Source of the DNA: an uncultured Butyricicoccus sp.
GTDB taxonomy: Bacteria; Bacillota; Clostridia; Oscillospirales; Butyricicoccaceae
Length of the DNA: 25,188 bases
Reading direction: 5' to 3'
NCBI GenBank assembly: GCA_910584935.1
Contig: CAJUDU010000033.1
Span: forward strand, 1 to 25,188
Position numbers and translations under genes: made by a program
Notes under the pieces: model-generated
What the model was told of the DNA's origin: nothing
Databases searched by the model: none
Seen by the model: the letters and a program-made list of their open reading frames with translations, nothing else
Part shown: piece after piece, positions 23,456-25,188 of the stretch
Position numbering within the stretch: the first letter of the stretch is position 1
Layout: the number at the start of each line of letters is the position of its first letter

Positions 23456-23484
23456 TGCGTGAAAAAATTGCGTATCCATACATC

Positions 23485-23514
23485 TTGTGTTATCATAGAT
23501 ATGGATAATACTAT
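23485..23514 (+). promoter_or_regulatory. Candidate promoter of the aldose epimerase gene
   Basis: TTGTGT (23485-23490) and TACTAT (23509-23514) are 18 bases apart, about 50 bases before the start codon. TAATAC nearby is an alternative -10. Confidence 0.45.
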
Positions 23515-23566
23515 AGAAGCCATTAAGGGCGAAAAAAAACAGATAAAAAGTGAGGAGGAATGCCGG

Positions 23567-24610
23567 ATGAAAACGTACCGGGAGAGCATCATAGGGGAAA
23601 ACAGGGCTGGAAAGCAGGTAGAACGGTATATGTTGGAAGGCGGCGGGTTACGCGCAGCTGTCCTCACCTATGGCGGCACACTGCAAAGTCTTTGGGTTCC
23701 AGATAAACAGGGCAATATGATAGATATCGTATTAGGATGCGAAACCATTGAAGCCTATGAAGCCCAAGGGGGATTCCTTGGGGCGCTCATTGGGCGGTAT
23801 GCAAACCGCATTGAACGCGGAAAATTTGTGCTGGATGGTGAAACCTACCGTTTGTGCCGCAATGAAGGCAAAAACCATTTGCATGGCGGCAAAAAAGGCT
23901 TTGACCGGCGGATTTGGTCGCCAGAAATACAGGCAGATGGTTTGCATCTGCGTTTGACCAGCCGGGATGGGGAAGAAGGGTACCCAGGCGCGTTGAAAGT
24001 TGAAGTGATTTATTCCTTGCGGGACAATGCGCTGGAAATCACATATTGGGCACAGGCATCCGGAAACACACTGTGCAATCTGACAAACCATAGTTATTTT
24101 AACCTTGCAGGGCATGACAGCGGCGATATCTTGGGGCAGGAAATTCAGATTAACGCGGAATATTATACGCCGGTTGACGCGGCGTCTATCCCGCATGGGG
24201 CGTTTGCCAGTGTCGAAGGTACGCCGATGGATCTGCGTGAACGCACACCGATTGGGCTGCATATCCAGGATGATTTTGAGCAGCTCCGGTTTACACGCGG
24301 TTATGACCATAACTGGGTATTAAGCGGCATACCAGGGGTGATACGCCCTGTGGCGCAGGCATGGTGCGCGCAAACCGGCATTACAATGGTTTGTGAAACC
24401 ACCCAGCCAGGAATGCAGTTTTATACAGGCAATAATTTGGACGGCACGATAGATGGCAAAGATGACACACATTATGAATGCTGGACAGGGTTCTGTTTGG
24501 AAACCCAGGCGTTCCCAAACAGCATCAATTGCCCGGAATATCCACAAGCTATCCTGCGTGCTGGGGAAACCTACCGGCAAAAGACCATTTACCGGTTTGG
24601 CATCGAATAA
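23567..24610 (+). CDS. galM: Aldose 1-epimerase (galactose mutarotase)
   Basis: The enzyme interconverts alpha and beta anomers of galactose or glucose before further metabolism. The 347-residue protein has family length and the key residues: general acid His175 in NHSYFNL and general base Glu312 in CLETQAFP. Substrate-site motifs are ANRIERG (Asn80, Arg81), NHLHGG (His104, His106) and GYDHNW (Asp247). ATG at 23567 follows GAGGAGG by eight bases; a longer upstream frame overlapping the previous gene's terminator is rejected. No signal peptide is seen, so it is cytoplasmic. No galactose operon genes adjoin it, so its true sugar is uncertain. Confidence 0.95.
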   Translation: MKTYRESIIGENRAGKQVERYMLEGGGLRAAVLTYGGTLQSLWVPDKQGNMIDIVLGCETIEAYEAQGGFLGALIGRYANRIERGKFVLDGETYRLCRNEGKNHLHGGKKGFDRRIWSPEIQADGLHLRLTSRDGEEGYPGALKVEVIYSLRDNALEITYWAQASGNTLCNLTNHSYFNLAGHDSGDILGQEIQINAEYYTPVDAASIPHGAFASVEGTPMDLRERTPIGLHIQDDFEQLRFTRGYDHNWVLSGIPGVIRPVAQAWCAQTGITMVCETTQPGMQFYTGNNLDGTIDGKDDTHYECWTGFCLETQAFPNSINCPEYPQAILRAGETYRQKTIYRFGIE

Positions 24611-24631
24611 ACCCTTTAGTTATCTCCATAT

Positions 24632-24665
24632 AAAAAATCCCGTTTTGTGACAAACGGGATTTTTT
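24632..24665. terminator. Bidirectional terminator between galM and the Uma2 gene
   Basis: A perfect 14-bp inverted repeat (24632-24645 with 24652-24665, core TCCCGTTT/AAACGGGA) has a six-base loop and A/T runs on both sides. It serves the two convergent genes. Confidence 0.9.
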
Positions 24666-24697
24666 CATGCCGAAAAATAATTGAAAGCGATTTGCCG

Positions 24698-25188
24698 TTA
24701 TATCATATCTGCAAAAACTTCATCAAGTTCAATCAGCAGGTCGTCATAAAGGCTGCATTTGAATGCTGTGATCAACGCGGCACGTTCTTCTTCCTTCATC
24801 ATTTCCAGTTCATAATCTGGGCGGATGGCATAAGCTTCATGCAGGGTAAACTTCCCATCTTCCAGCAGATATTGTTCAATGGATTTGCTTTCTGGACTGA
24901 CAATCCAATATTCCCGCACACCGCATTGTTCATAGACATCTTTTTTATGGGTACGGTCATTTTTCATGGTGTTGGGCGAGAGTACTTCCACCACCAGATC
25001 CGGTGCGCCATGGATGCCATTTGCTTTGATTTTGTTTTTGTCACAGACAATTGTCATATCCGGAACGAAGTGGTCTTTTTCGGTTAAAAAAATGATTTCA
25101 CCATCCGGAAACGGCTTACAGTTTTTCCCCTTCAAATAAGAGTCTATCCCGAAATTAACGATGAACACGAATGAGCTTACGCCAGACA
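24698..25188 (-). CDS. Uma2-family (DUF820) nuclease-fold protein, 5' end missing
   Basis: Uma2 proteins have a PD-(D/E)XK restriction-endonuclease fold; their biological role is poorly known. The visible C-terminal 163 residues show the fold's motifs: FVPDMTIVCDK, then APDLVVEVLSPNT and the basic stretch THKKDVYEQCGVREYWIVSP. The frame stays open past 25168 to the window edge (reading GVSSFVFIVNFGIDSYLKGK), so the GTG at 25168 is not the real start. The N-terminal region lies outside the window. A shared bidirectional terminator follows it. It is most likely a single gene; such genes often occur in several scattered copies in Firmicutes. Confidence 0.85.
   Translation of the reverse strand, partial: SGVSSFVFIVNFGIDSYLKGKNCKPFPDGEIIFLTEKDHFVPDMTIVCDKNKIKANGIHGAPDLVVEVLSPNTMKNDRTHKKDVYEQCGVREYWIVSPESKSIEQYLLEDGKFTLHEAYAIRPDYELEMMKEEERAALITAFKCSLYDDLLIELDEVFADMI

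Noticed and set aside
23192..23566. N-terminal extension of the aldose epimerase to 23192.
   Set aside because: It would overlap the previous gene and its terminator; ATG 23567 has GAGGAGG and the right family length.
24698..25168. GTG at 25168 as the true start of the Uma2-family gene.
   Set aside because: The frame is open to the window edge and the family's N-terminal part is missing, so the gene is cut by the window.

Overview
The window looks like a chromosomal piece of a spore-forming-lineage Firmicute, most likely a gut Clostridia of the Oscillospiraceae/Ruminococcaceae type. This is inferred from SpoVG, strong AGGAGG ribosome sites, moderate GC, a two-gene IscS/IscU locus, an EFR1-type ferredoxin-flavodoxin and a Cytidylate_kin_2 protein. 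No rRNA, tRNA, insertion sequence or prophage gene was seen.

Region 1 (1-9806) is a complete type I-C CRISPR-Cas locus on the minus strand. Transcription runs cas3 - cas5c - cas8c - cas7 - cas4 - cas1 - cas2 - leader - array. The array has 25 repeats of 33 nt and 24 spacers (69-1727); all repeats are identical except for one loop base. Two details stand out. First, cas3 carries one in-frame TAA at codon 60, in the middle of the HD nuclease domain, while the reading frame is otherwise intact on both sides. Interference is therefore probably impaired, although the Cascade and adaptation genes look whole. Second, cas8c contains a consensus ribosome site followed by ATG at codon 482, exactly what is expected for separate production of the small subunit Cas11c.

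Region 2 (10021-12624) holds housekeeping genes: a cytidylate-kinase-like protein with a near-consensus promoter and a strong terminator, murC (peptidoglycan precursor synthesis), and divergent spoVG. Region 3 (12625-18543) holds, on the plus strand, a cysteine desulfurase and an IscU-type scaffold (Fe-S assembly), then mfd (transcription-coupled repair) behind a run of hairpins. A bidirectional terminator closes the region.

Region 4 (18559-22603) is on the minus strand: pyrB and pyrI (aspartate transcarbamoylase), an EFR1 ferredoxin-flavodoxin, an unusual thioredoxin-thioredoxin reductase fusion, and a NifX/NifB-family protein with a His/Cys-rich tail. Region 5 (22604-24665) is on the plus strand: an orotate-phosphoribosyltransferase-like protein divergent from pyrBI, then aldose 1-epimerase. 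A Uma2-family nuclease-fold gene on the minus strand runs off the right edge.

The most interesting points are the broken cas3, the embedded cas11c, the Trx-TrxR fusion, the phosphoribosyltransferase-like protein with a non-acidic PRPP loop, and the hairpin cluster upstream of mfd. I did not find a convincing wholly new system.
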